Source: Pseudomonas hamedanensis
GTDB lineage: Bacteria > Pseudomonadota > Gammaproteobacteria > Pseudomonadales > Pseudomonadaceae
Length of the DNA stretch: 64,000 nucleotides
Reading direction: 5' to 3'
Assembly (NCBI RefSeq): GCF_014268595.2
Contig: NZ_CP077091.1
Location: forward strand, 332,501-396,500
In this document: positions 36,355-44,950 of the stretch, in pieces
How positions within the stretch are numbered: position 1 is the stretch's first letter
Layout: each line of letters starts with the position of its first letter
Notes under the pieces: generated by a model
Seen by the model: the letters and a program-made list of their open reading frames with translations, nothing else
The model's database searches: none
What the model was told of the DNA's origin: nothing
Translations under genes and position numbers: made by a program

Positions 36355-36705
36355 ATGCGAATGCTGATGGTAGCGCTGGTGACGGTCCTGCTGGCCGGTT
36401 GCGCAGGTTCGGTGATGGACGATGCTCGCACCAAGAGCCCCTACAAGGTGTTGATCTCGGACAAGCCTGAGAAAGTCGTCGCCCAGTGCGTGCAGTTCGG
36501 CTGGCAGGACGAAGCGGTATTTGGCGTCGATGCGGCGGCCTATCTGGAACCGCGCAAGCCGGGCGGCACGACGGTGTACACGCGTTCGGCAGAATCGTTT
36601 GTCGATGTGATCACCGAGGCATCCGGCACAACGTTGAACTACTACGCCCAGCAGGATGATTTCGTCGCCAAGCGGCGTTTGGCGGCTCTGGCAACCTGTC
36701 TTTGA
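36355..36705 (+). CDS. Small lipoprotein
   Basis: A 116-aa predicted lipoprotein: a short hydrophobic N terminus followed by the lipobox LLAGC with the acylated cysteine at residue 16. The mature part is about 100 residues with no recognised domain (KVLISDKPEKVVAQCVQFGW, two further cysteines that may pair). It is transcribed divergently from the DUF6388-like gene. The function is unknown. Confidence 0.8.
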   Translation: MRMLMVALVTVLLAGCAGSVMDDARTKSPYKVLISDKPEKVVAQCVQFGWQDEAVFGVDAAAYLEPRKPGGTTVYTRSAESFVDVITEASGTTLNYYAQQDDFVAKRRLAALATCL

Positions 36706-36730
36706 TCAGGTGCTGAAGCGGCTGGCGCTT

Positions 36731-36803
36731 TTCGCGAGCAGGCTCGCTCCCACATAGGTGAATGCCACAGAACCTGTGGAGCGAGCCTGCTAGCGAAGGC
36801 GGC
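36731..36803. repeat. Degenerate REPIN of family A
   Basis: Inverted REP units 36731-36755 and 36775-36803. The right unit has lost one base (TGTGGAGCGAGC) and has CTAGCG in place of CTCGCG, so it is decaying. Confidence 0.85.
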
Positions 36804-36810
36804 GGAACAT

Positions 36811-37236
36811 TCAACCGATAAGCCGCTTCTGGAAGAAATGCCGCCTGTGCCCCAGTGGATAATCGGCAATCTCGCCACATTCGCTGTAGCCCACCTTCCG
36901 ATAAAACCCGGGCGCCTGAAAGGAGAACGTGTCGAGCCAGATTCCGACACAATCCTTTTCCCTGGCAAAGTCCTCGGCCATCTGCATCAGTCTGGTGCCG
37001 ATACCCTGGCCGCGCCCCTGTTCCGGGACTGCCAGCAGCTCAATGAACAACCAGCGGTAAAACGTGTGCCCATACAGGCCGCCGAGAATCGCGTCCTGCT
37101 CGTCGCGCACCAGCAGCGCGACAGGCTCCCAGGTAGACGGCCCGGCATTGGCGACATTGTGCGCGCGCAGCGGTGCGAGAATCGCGCTGCGTTGTTCCTC
37201 GGTGGGGTTCTGCGTCAACTCGATGCGCAAATTCAT
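36811..37236 (-). CDS. GNAT family N-acetyltransferase
   Basis: A 141-aa GNAT enzyme. The acetyl-CoA-binding loop is EQGRGQGIGTRLM (about residue 75-87), preceded by the beta-strand FIELLAVP and followed by APGFYRKVGYSECG. The substrate is unknown. It stands alone on the minus strand between a REPIN and the divergent hemerythrin-like gene. Confidence 0.88.
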   Translation of the reverse strand: MNLRIELTQNPTEEQRSAILAPLRAHNVANAGPSTWEPVALLVRDEQDAILGGLYGHTFYRWLFIELLAVPEQGRGQGIGTRLMQMAEDFAREKDCVGIWLDTFSFQAPGFYRKVGYSECGEIADYPLGHRRHFFQKRLIG

Positions 37237-37384
37237 GCATGACTTCCTTGTGTCGGAGAAGCCAGCCTACCGTGTCCGGCAAGCGCTTCCAAGGTCTTCG
37301 GTAAACAAGCGGAACCGTCGATCAGGCGCTGCGGTCTAGGCTTTATCGCGCCTTTCCCTGAGTGCGATTGATGAGGAAGCTCCC

Positions 37385-37822
37385 TTGAATATTTTTGAAG
37401 CCCTGCGCGAAAGCCACGAGCGCCAGCGCACTTACGCCAAGGCGCTGATCGCGACCAGCGGCGACAGCCCTGAGCGGGTCGAAGCCTACAAACAGCTGAA
37501 AGCTGAACTGCAAGCGCACGAAACCGCAGAAGAGCGGCACTTCTACATTCCGTTGATGGAAATCGACGAAGGCGTTGATCTGAGCCGCCACGCCATCGCC
37601 GAGCACCATGAAATGGACGAGATGATGGAAGAACTCGACGAAACCGAAATGTCGAGCCCGGCATGGTTGGCCACGGCGAAAAAGCTGTCGGACAAGGTCC
37701 ATCATCACCTTGAGGAGGAAGAGCATAAATTCTTCCAGATGGCCGGCAAGCTGCTCGACGAAAAACAGAAAGTGCAACTCGCCGGGCAGTACGAAAAGGA
37801 GTATCAGGCAAAACTGGCTTGA
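37385..37822 (+). CDS. Hemerythrin HHE domain protein
   Basis: A 145-aa protein of the hemerythrin/HHE cation-binding family: a four-helix bundle expected to hold a di-iron centre that senses or binds O2 or NO. The ligand histidines and acids appear in LRESHERQR, QAHETAEERHFYIPLME, EHHEMDEMM and VHHHLEEEEHKFF. The start is TTG at 37385 with GAGGAAG upstream; no in-frame ATG gives the full bundle. The role is probably in oxygen, NO or oxidative stress, by inference. Confidence 0.88.
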   Translation: MNIFEALRESHERQRTYAKALIATSGDSPERVEAYKQLKAELQAHETAEERHFYIPLMEIDEGVDLSRHAIAEHHEMDEMMEELDETEMSSPAWLATAKKLSDKVHHHLEEEEHKFFQMAGKLLDEKQKVQLAGQYEKEYQAKLA

Positions 37823-37999
37823 ATCAATCAGGCGCGATTTCATCAATTCAGCGTGTACGCGATTAGCTACATGACGAGTGCGAAGTCTCTGTAGTAACTG
37901 GTTATCCATCCAGTATTTTCGGCGATTTGCCTTTCCGGCCGATCAACCTGCGACAAAAGCGCCGATAGACAAAAAAACTGCCTCCGTTAGCTTGAAGGC

Positions 38000-38018
38000 C
38001 TCTCCTCGGGAAGGAGAG
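38000..38018 (+). promoter_or_regulatory. Leader hairpin upstream of the AA10 gene
   Basis: CTCTCCT-CGGGA-AGGAGAG, a perfect 7-bp stem, 26 bp before the start codon. An AAGGA lies in its 3' arm, and the gene's own ribosome-binding site reads ACGGAG; both fit the ANGGA pattern bound by RsmA/CsrA. Confidence 0.4.
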
Positions 38019-38043
38019 TTCTTAAATCAACGGAGTGAAAAAC

Positions 38044-38679
38044 ATGAATCAGGCAATTGCACAGACCCAACTGAAACACGGTCGCGTTATTTCGCCAGCG
38101 AGTCGCGGCGCAGTGGCCATTGACCTCGGCTTGCTCGGCGGTTGGCAAGTCAACGAAATGGAAGGTGGCAAGAACTTTCCGGCATTGGCGGCCGGACCGT
38201 TCCCGCAGCCCTTCGACACAGACGCTGACAGCGTCGCGCCGCCAGCCGACGGCTACATTCTCAGCGGCGGCAAGACCGATGCCCGCGATTGCGTGAACTA
38301 CACCCATGCCGAGATGAGCACCAAGCTCGCTCGCCCGTTCACCTGGCCGCTGCTTAACGTCGATCCGGGCCAGACCTTCAAGGTCAGCTGGGTCTACACC
38401 GCACCGCACACCACCCGCGGGTATCGCTGGCTGATCACCAAGGATGGCTGGGATCCACAGCAACGCATTACCCGCGCGCAACTGGAAGCGGCACCCTTCT
38501 TCGAGGACTTCTACCCCCAAGTGCCGTATTACAGCCATGCGGACGAACTGAAGGCCAAAGTCGACCACGAAGTGAAACTGCCTGCGAACAAGAAGGGGCA
38601 TCACGTCATTGTGCTGATGTGGATCGTCGCCAATACCGGGAATGCGTTTTATCAGGCGTTTGATGTGGATTTTAAATAG
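38044..38679 (+). CDS. AA10 lytic polysaccharide monooxygenase/chitin-binding protein without signal peptide
   Basis: A 211-aa protein of the chitin_bind_3/AA10 family: copper enzymes that oxidatively cleave chitin or cellulose. The block KHGRVISPASRG holds the first histidine (H12) of the expected copper brace, TAPHTTRGYRWLITK the second, and GNAFYQAFDVDF the C-terminal strand with the conserved aromatic. Unlike secreted AA10 enzymes, only eleven polar residues precede H12 and no signal peptide is possible, because an in-frame stop lies just upstream (38023). The ATG is decided by GGAG eight bases before it. Export or processing must be unusual, or the protein is not a classical LPMO. Confidence 0.85.
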   Translation: MNQAIAQTQLKHGRVISPASRGAVAIDLGLLGGWQVNEMEGGKNFPALAAGPFPQPFDTDADSVAPPADGYILSGGKTDARDCVNYTHAEMSTKLARPFTWPLLNVDPGQTFKVSWVYTAPHTTRGYRWLITKDGWDPQQRITRAQLEAAPFFEDFYPQVPYYSHADELKAKVDHEVKLPANKKGHHVIVLMWIVANTGNAFYQAFDVDFK

Positions 38680-38982
38680 TGGGCATTCCCTAAACCCATT
38701 TGCTCTCAATGATTGGGTCATGCCCAATATCGACTTCGCTTTGCTGCGAACCTAGGCGAGCGTTGCTGCATCGCCGATGCCGGTTCTCTCGTTCGCCAAT
38801 TGGGACACTGTGCGAGCAAGATGAGGTGTCCTATTACTGGGAGTTCAGTCGGCGATATGGGCGGCTGGTTCCTGGCACTCGTGGAAGTGATGCGTTAGGT
38901 CGTAGCGCTCATGTTACAGATGAAGCCCGGTAGCGTTGCCGGGCTTTTTCCTAAGATGAGTTCCGCATCCACAGAGCTTGGA
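38680..38982. other. Spacer between AA10 gene and toxin-immunity locus
   Basis: About 300 bp. The short plus-strand frames (38700-38933, 38713-38898) show no recognisable domain. It may be a remnant left by rearrangement at the Rhs locus. It ends with the terminator at 38924-38949. Confidence 0.4.
38924..38949 (+). terminator. Terminator downstream of AA10 gene
   Basis: The stem AGCCCGG/CCGGGCT (38924-38930 with 38939-38945) is followed by a T-run, 245 bp after the AA10 stop. Confidence 0.75.
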
Positions 38983-39294
38983 CTAAGTTTTTTCGTTGGC
39001 CTCGCAAAGCACGGCAAGCACATGCTCTAACCACGATTTACCAGAGGGCCATGCATAAAGGTAATAATAAGCACATTTAATTTCATCAAACAAAAACGCC
39101 TGCATTTCTTTTTCGTTGTAAAAATTGTTTAAAACTAAATTGATTTCGTTTTTCACCTTTGCGACCGTTTCAGAAGGGGATTCTGTGATAAATCGTCTAG
39201 TCACATCATCTTCAGTCTCGTTATCGCAACGCCAGTCTTCATGGAAATAGCCGGCCAAAAACTGGAATAAATTTGGGAGATTTTCTTTAGTCAT
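38983..39294 (-). CDS. CdiI-like immunity protein
   Basis: A 103-aa acidic, helical protein that overlaps the end of the Rhs toxin gene by 4 bp. The N-terminal pattern NLFQFLAGYFHEDWRCDNETEDDVTRRF and the C-terminal SGKSWLEHVLAVL match the CdiI_2 type of contact-dependent-inhibition immunity proteins, which pair with RNase A-like CdiA toxins. It is expected to bind and block the toxin domain just upstream. The gene is strikingly AT-rich against its surroundings, a common mark of exchanged toxin-immunity cassettes. Confidence 0.82.
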   Translation of the reverse strand: MTKENLPNLFQFLAGYFHEDWRCDNETEDDVTRRFITESPSETVAKVKNEINLVLNNFYNEKEMQAFLFDEIKCAYYYLYAWPSGKSWLEHVLAVLCEANEKT

Positions 39295-42200
39295 TCTGCA
39301 AAGCCTGTGTGTATACGGTAGGAGCCTGGTAGCTTTTTATCTTTGCGTAAGAGTAGATATACACCATGAACCTGCCTTATATCGGGAGATTTCTTTTTTA
39401 AGACCATCCCAACTGGATAGGAGACAGAGTCGCTTATTATAATTTGTGTATCGTTGCTTAGCAGGAATCTATCAATAGTGGTCTGGTTTTTCGTTATCAC
39501 GGTGGACATGGCTTTTTCTGCTGTCGCTCGATCAAAAAAAGTTGATGCTCTACTAAGCCAAGGCTCATCTCTCAGTCTTTGAGCTAGCTGGGCTGCTGTT
39601 CGACCCACATGCTTTTCAATGAAGTGACCGCCCCTTTTTTCGTGAGCCCCTAAACCGCCGCCCGGTACGAGCTCACTGTACGGGCCATCGGTTTGTGTCG
39701 CTCCAGGACACGGAGTGCAACTCAACCCCAACGGATCCACCCATCCCGTCGGATTCGGCACGTATTGGTACTGATTCAATCCACCCGCGAGCTTCACCGG
39801 ATCCGGCGTCAGATAACGTCCCAATCTCGGGTCGTAATACCGGTGGCGGTTGTAGTGCAGGCCGCTTTCCGCATCGAAGTACTGCCCCTGAAAGCGCAGC
39901 GGTTGGTCCAGGTATTCTTCGCCGGCCAGGGTCACCGCGGCGACTTTGCCGTAGGCGTCGTATTGCGCCGACCAGACGATTTCGCCGCTGTAGTCGGTGA
40001 GTTCTTGCGGGGTGCCGAGGTGGTCGAGTTGGTAGTAGAACGGGCAGGCTTTTTTCGGGCCTTTGCCGTCGAGCAGGGCCAGCGGGCGGAAGGTGCCGGG
40101 TTCGTAGACGAAGCTGCGGTATTGGGTTGGGCTGCTTTCGGCGAGGAGTTGATCGCCCTGCCAGAAGAACTCAGTGGTGGCGCCGTCCACGGTTTTGCGG
40201 ATGCGGCGGCCGAAGGCGTCGTATTGGTAACGGGCAGTTTGGCCGTCGGGGCGGGTCAGGCCGATCAGGCGGTGCTGGCAGTCGTAGCGGTATTCGGTGA
40301 CGAGGGTGTGGCCGTGGCCGCGGCGTTCGCGGATCAGGTTGCCGAAGGCGTCGTAGTCGTAATGGCGGTCGCCCTGCATCAGCAGGCGGTTGCCCTTGAC
40401 CTTCGCCGGGCCGGGGCGGTCCTGCATCAGCAGGTTGCCGGCCGGGTCGTGGGCGAAGGATTCGGGCAGTTCGTCGCGCGAGTGACGCACGCGAATCAGT
40501 CGGTCGAGGGCGTCGTAGCCGTAGGTGCGCTGGCCGTGGCGGCTGTCGGCAATGTGCTCGAGGTTACCGTTGGCGCTGTAGGCATAATCGCGGCGATACA
40601 GCGCCGCGTGCTGATGGCCTACAGCGTGGGCGAGCAAGCGCCCCTGATCGTCGTAGGCATATTCGCTGAGCAGCAGGCCTTGCTGGCGTTGCTGCTCGCG
40701 CCCTGACCGATAAATATGCTGCGTCAGCGGCGTGCCGTTGAGGTCGATGGCTTTTAGCGCACCGCCCTTGGCGTAGTGATAGTCGAGCCGGCTGTTGTCC
40801 GGCAGGCGCATCCGCTTGAGCTGGCCGCAGGCGTCGTAGGTATAGCGCAGGGTGCCCCAGCCCTGATGTTCGGTGATCAGCCGGTCCTGGCGGTCGTATT
40901 CGAAGGCCAGCGGGTGGTCCTGGCCGTCATCGACCGCGGTCAGTCGGCCGAGGCGGTCATATTGGTAGCTGACCTTGGTGCCGTCGGGCAGAGTCTTGAC
41001 CTGCAAACGTCCGGCACTGTCGCGCTCATAACGGGTGACCAGACTGAGCCCATGCTCACCGAACTCGGTCTTTTCCAGCAAGTGACCGTTGAGGTCGTAG
41101 GCGTAAGCGGTGCGCCGGCCATCAAAACCGCTTTCCTCGCGGATCAGCCCGGTGGGCGTGTAATCCAGGCGGTACTTTTCGCCCGATTCGTTTTCGATCT
41201 CGGTGAGCAGCAGTTGCGCATGGTCGTAGCGGTACTGCACGCGGGTGCCGTCGGGGTTGATTCGCCGCGAGACCAGGTGCAGGTCGTCGTCATATTCGTA
41301 GCGGGTGATGCGCCCCAGTTCATCGCGTTCGGCGGTGACCTGACCGTAAGCGCCGTAGCTGTAGGCGCGACTGGCGCCCGTAGGAGAAGTCGTCAGGATC
41401 AGCCGGCCAGCGGCGTCCCACTGCTGGCGGCTGATGACGCCAAACTCATCCTGCGTCGTGGTCCGCCGTCCCAATGCGTCGTAGGAAAAGCGCCGCACGC
41501 CACCGTCGGGCAGGGTTTCCTCGATAAGCTGGCCGAGTTCATTCCACACCCAGCGATGCCGGCTGCTGTCCGGGTAACGCAGCGACAACAACTGGCCACG
41601 CAGGTTGTAGTAGTAATGGGTGACCTGGCCGTCGGGATCGACCGCTTCGGTGACCGCGCCCTCGGCATTGCGCCGATAGATCCACACCGCCTCGCCACGG
41701 CAACGCTTGTAGAGAAAACCGTTGCGGTACTCGTAGGACGTTGGCGTATCGTCCGGTGGAATCAGCGCAATCAGCCGCCCGACCTCGTCGTAGCGGTATT
41801 CGGTGACGGCACCGAGCGGATCCTGCTCGGCGATCAACCGGCCCTGTTCGTCATAGGCCTTGAGCTGTTCACCGCCATCGGCTGCGACCTGCCGCACCAG
41901 CCGCGCGCGCTCGTCGTGGACGTAGACCTCTTCGGTGCCGTCGACGTAATGCACGGTCACGCTGGCGTCGTCATCGTTCCAGACGTAACGGGTGTTCATC
42001 TGCGAGAACGAGGCCCAGTGCCGCACGCAACGCGCCGCTTTGCCTGTTCGTTCCCACTCCCAGAAAAAACTCGCGCCGCCGGTCAGTTGCCGCTGCAGGA
42101 TGACGTGATGGTCGTCGTAGTCGTAGCGCTCGCTGTCGCCGACCGCGTTGGTTGCGGCCAGCAGGCGTTGGCGGGCATCGAAGCTGTAGGTGGCGAGGTT

Positions 42201-44180
42201 TTGCTCGGTGGTCCACTCGCCCTGAACCAAGACCTGATAATCGACCGCCACCAGTTGCGCGCGGTCATAGCGCAACAACAGCGAACGTCCGGCCCCGTTA
42301 TCCAGGCGCTGAATGCGATCGGCGCGATCGCGCTGCACGGTCAGACGATTGCCGTACACATCGCTGATCGCCGTCAGCCGGCCGGCGCGAAAGTGGTAAA
42401 ACCGCGGGCTGTCGCCGGCCAGGGCGAGGATCAGCTCTTCCGGTTCATCGCCCAGAAAGATCGCCGCCCGCGACAGGCTGTTGTGAATCGCCGGGCGCGC
42501 AGCGTTGGGTAAAGGAAACCGCATGCGGCGGTTTTCGTGGTCGATCCAGACGACGCCGTCGCCATCGAAAGCCAGGCGATGGGCCAGCGAATGGCTCCAG
42601 CCGAAACCCAAGCCGATATCGATCTCGACAGCACTGCTGCGGTACAAACGGCTGAACTCGAACGGCAGCACGCCATCCAGTACCGCGTCGGTGAGGGTCA
42701 GCAGCTCCTCGCCAGTGACCATCGACACCGGGCAGCCGTTGGTGCAGGTCAGCGAGGAGCAATCGGCGGCATCGCCGTTAGGGTTTTTTGCTTGCTCGGG
42801 AACGTCGTCGTGGGATTGGTGACGCTCAAGCCGCGTCATGCCTTGCGATTTTCCCCGCGCAAGTGGCGCCGGATTCGGCACGCTCAACGTCACCGAATCC
42901 GCCTGCCGAATGTTCAGCGGAATCGACGGCGTCGGCTTCAGCTCAACGTCACGCGCATGAAGCATCAACGGCTTCAGCGCCACCGCATGCTGGTTGAAAT
43001 CGGGTGTCGAAGTCAGTTCAGCCAAGCGCAACGCCGAAGCTGCCAGCCATTCCCGCGCCCGTGGCGACTTGATTTTCGCCAGCACCTTGCTGCTCAAGCG
43101 CATCGGCACGCCAACGCCAGCAGACATGCGCATCAGCACAAAACTGATCAGCAGTTCGACCCGCACCTCAGCCACCACTTCGGCCAGGTACTGTGGCGGC
43201 AGCATCTTCAGCCAACTTGTGAACGCGGCCAGATGAATGAACAGCAGCGGCTCGTCGCTGAGCATCAGCAAGACGCTGGCAATGGCCTCGCTGGAAGCGG
43301 CAAGCAGCGCCTCAAGCTCAACCTCGCTCAGGTATTCCAGGAGCTTTTCGCTGTTCGCCTGCAAGTCGGCGAGCAAGGCGAATAGCTGCTGGATGTCATC
43401 CCAAACGCCATTCAGGGCTTTTTCCAGTCCGCGCCAGTCGGCCTGTTGCAACTGCCCGTAACGGTCGAGAAAACCGGCGCTGGAAAATTCCTGCCATTGC
43501 GGCTGAAAACTCGTCCATTCACCGCGCAGCCAGCCCTCCAGGCCCGCCAGCATCCCTTCATAAGAGGCATACAGCGTCTGCACATGGGCGGTGGACACAT
43601 CGGGAAAGAAGGTGATGCGATAACGCTGGCCCCGCTGGCAATCGGTGACCTCCAGAATCCCGCTCGGGCCGATGGTGTGGCGCAATGGCTCACCGAAGGT
43701 CAGCACGCCGTCGATGTCGCTCAGCACCGGTTCGAGGGTCACCGGGGTGTCGCCGATGGGCACAAAGCGCGCCGCTTCGAACAAATGCACCAGGGTCAGC
43801 GGGCCGCTGGCCGGGCACGTGACCACCGATGAACTGATCGGCTGACGCGAGGTGGTCGGCGCGCTCAACCGCACATCGTTACCGACCTTGAATACCTGCT
43901 CGATATCGAGCGCCGTCCCGGTCCAGAACTGCTCGGCCCAGGCCTCGTAGTTGTTCAGGCACAGGCGGAACTCGCTGATGAGGGTTTCGAAATCCGGCTG
44001 TTCGGGATTCAGCGCGGCCACCGCCAGCAGGCCGATGCTGTTGTTCAGGGCCAGTAGTCGATCGGGTTGAAACATTTGCAGTCGCTCGCGCACGTGAAAA
44101 AACAGGAGCGCGGACTTTGCGGGGGAACAAAGAGGAAAGAAGTCGGGTAAGTAGGCGATGTCTGTAGGACGGTTCGACAC
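39291..44180 (-). CDS. Rhs polymorphic toxin with C-terminal RNase A-like domain
   Basis: A 1629-aa Rhs/YD-repeat protein. Residues 1-460 are an unrecognised N-terminal region; 460-580 hold a DUF6531-type block (NGCPVSMVTGEELLTLTDAV, FSRLYRSSA). About 600-1390 are YD repeats forming the shell, and the conserved core end is seen in LRFQGQYFDAESGLHYNRHR and GRYLTPDPVKLAGG. After the cleavage-site motif WVDPLGL comes a 143-residue toxin tail with GGGLGAHEKRGGHFIEKHVG, ASTFFDRATAEKAM and a final YRIHTGFAE. This is the pattern of the bacterial CdiA-CT RNase A domain; catalytic His, Arg and Thr candidates are present, while the usual late Tyr appears as Phe. The start is a GTG at 44180 with AAGG close by; a later Met is possible. 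No vgrG or PAAR gene is in the window. Confidence 0.88.
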   Translation of the reverse strand: MSNRPTDIAYLPDFFPLCSPAKSALLFFHVRERLQMFQPDRLLALNNSIGLLAVAALNPEQPDFETLISEFRLCLNNYEAWAEQFWTGTALDIEQVFKVGNDVRLSAPTTSRQPISSSVVTCPASGPLTLVHLFEAARFVPIGDTPVTLEPVLSDIDGVLTFGEPLRHTIGPSGILEVTDCQRGQRYRITFFPDVSTAHVQTLYASYEGMLAGLEGWLRGEWTSFQPQWQEFSSAGFLDRYGQLQQADWRGLEKALNGVWDDIQQLFALLADLQANSEKLLEYLSEVELEALLAASSEAIASVLLMLSDEPLLFIHLAAFTSWLKMLPPQYLAEVVAEVRVELLISFVLMRMSAGVGVPMRLSSKVLAKIKSPRAREWLAASALRLAELTSTPDFNQHAVALKPLMLHARDVELKPTPSIPLNIRQADSVTLSVPNPAPLARGKSQGMTRLERHQSHDDVPEQAKNPNGDAADCSSLTCTNGCPVSMVTGEELLTLTDAVLDGVLPFEFSRLYRSSAVEIDIGLGFGWSHSLAHRLAFDGDGVVWIDHENRRMRFPLPNAARPAIHNSLSRAAIFLGDEPEELILALAGDSPRFYHFRAGRLTAISDVYGNRLTVQRDRADRIQRLDNGAGRSLLLRYDRAQLVAVDYQVLVQGEWTTEQNLATYSFDARQRLLAATNAVGDSERYDYDDHHVILQRQLTGGASFFWEWERTGKAARCVRHWASFSQMNTRYVWNDDDASVTVHYVDGTEEVYVHDERARLVRQVAADGGEQLKAYDEQGRLIAEQDPLGAVTEYRYDEVGRLIALIPPDDTPTSYEYRNGFLYKRCRGEAVWIYRRNAEGAVTEAVDPDGQVTHYYYNLRGQLLSLRYPDSSRHRWVWNELGQLIEETLPDGGVRRFSYDALGRRTTTQDEFGVISRQQWDAAGRLILTTSPTGASRAYSYGAYGQVTAERDELGRITRYEYDDDLHLVSRRINPDGTRVQYRYDHAQLLLTEIENESGEKYRLDYTPTGLIREESGFDGRRTAYAYDLNGHLLEKTEFGEHGLSLVTRYERDSAGRLQVKTLPDGTKVSYQYDRLGRLTAVDDGQDHPLAFEYDRQDRLITEHQGWGTLRYTYDACGQLKRMRLPDNSRLDYHYAKGGALKAIDLNGTPLTQHIYRSGREQQRQQGLLLSEYAYDDQGRLLAHAVGHQHAALYRRDYAYSANGNLEHIADSRHGQRTYGYDALDRLIRVRHSRDELPESFAHDPAGNLLMQDRPGPAKVKGNRLLMQGDRHYDYDAFGNLIRERRGHGHTLVTEYRYDCQHRLIGLTRPDGQTARYQYDAFGRRIRKTVDGATTEFFWQGDQLLAESSPTQYRSFVYEPGTFRPLALLDGKGPKKACPFYYQLDHLGTPQELTDYSGEIVWSAQYDAYGKVAAVTLAGEEYLDQPLRFQGQYFDAESGLHYNRHRYYDPRLGRYLTPDPVKLAGGLNQYQYVPNPTGWVDPLGLSCTPCPGATQTDGPYSELVPGGGLGAHEKRGGHFIEKHVGRTAAQLAQRLRDEPWLSRASTFFDRATAEKAMSTVITKNQTTIDRFLLSNDTQIIISDSVSYPVGMVLKKKSPDIRQVHGVYLLLRKDKKLPGSYRIHTGFAE

Positions 44181-44272
44181 GCCTTGTGAGGCGATATATG
44201 GTTTGGCCTTGGCGCCCCTGAAACAGGGCGTTTATCCCAGTGAAAGGCCTCATGACAAAAGGATCAGACGCG

Positions 44273-44863
44273 ATGTCCAACACAGCCGAGCGGGTCAACA
44301 TCATCGACACTCAGGTGCTGTCCCACGACTGGTACCTGCTGAAAAAAATCACCTTCGATTACCGTCGCAACAATGGCGAGTGGCAACGCCAGACCCGTGA
44401 GGTGTACGACCGGGGTAACGGCGCGGCGATTCTGCTGTTCAACCGCCACAAGCGCACGGTGGTGCTGACGCGGCAGTTCCGTTTGCCGGTATTCGTCAAT
44501 GGCCATGATGGTTTGCTGATCGAAGTGGCGGCAGGTTTACTGGAGGGCGCCGCGCCGGAACAACGGATTCGGGATGAAGCCGAGGAGGAAACCGGCTATC
44601 GCGTGCATGACGTGAAAAAGGTTTTCGAGGCGTATATGAGCCCCGGTTCGGTGACCGAGAAACTGCATTTCTTCGTTGCCGAATACGACGCAGCTTCCAA
44701 GGTCGGCGAGGGCGGTGGCCTGGAAGAAGAAACCGAAGAACTGGAAGTGCTGGAATGGGGATTTGACGAGGCGCTGGCGGCGTTTAAGCGTGGCGAGATC
44801 TGCGATGCCAAGACCATCATGTTGTTGCAATACGCGGCGATGACTGACCTCTTTGCCCTATAA
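44273..44863 (+). CDS. nudK: Nudix hydrolase, GDP-mannose pyrophosphatase (NudK)
   Basis: A 196-aa nudix enzyme of the NudK/ADP-ribose pyrophosphatase type. The nudix box is in GLLEGAAPEQRIRDEAEEETGY (about residues 92-113), with the family's SPGSVTEKLHFFVAEYD afterwards. The ATG at 44273 has AGGA upstream; earlier in-frame starts are not family-like. Likely substrates are GDP-mannose or ADP-ribose; choosing between them needs an assay. Confidence 0.85.
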   Translation: MSNTAERVNIIDTQVLSHDWYLLKKITFDYRRNNGEWQRQTREVYDRGNGAAILLFNRHKRTVVLTRQFRLPVFVNGHDGLLIEVAAGLLEGAAPEQRIRDEAEEETGYRVHDVKKVFEAYMSPGSVTEKLHFFVAEYDAASKVGEGGGLEEETEELEVLEWGFDEALAAFKRGEICDAKTIMLLQYAAMTDLFAL

Positions 44864-44870
44864 ATCAAAA

Positions 44871-44931
44871 AATCGCAGCCTTCGTCAGCGCCTACAAAAA
44901 ACCAGGTTAGGAGCTGCCAAAGGCTGCGATT
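44871..44931. repeat. Inverted pair of the GCTGCGAT-type short repeat
   Basis: 44871-44895 (AATCGCAGCCTTCGTCAGC) and 44906-44931 (TTAGGAGCTGCCAAAGGCTG) form an imperfect hairpin between the convergent nudK and ogt and may act as a two-way terminator. A single unit of the family is at 21865. Confidence 0.75.
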
Positions 44932-44950
44932 TGTTGATCTGTCGTGGTGG

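Noticed and set aside
40776..42512. 578-codon frame antisense to the Rhs gene
   Set aside because: The YD repeats on the other strand explain its regular pattern.
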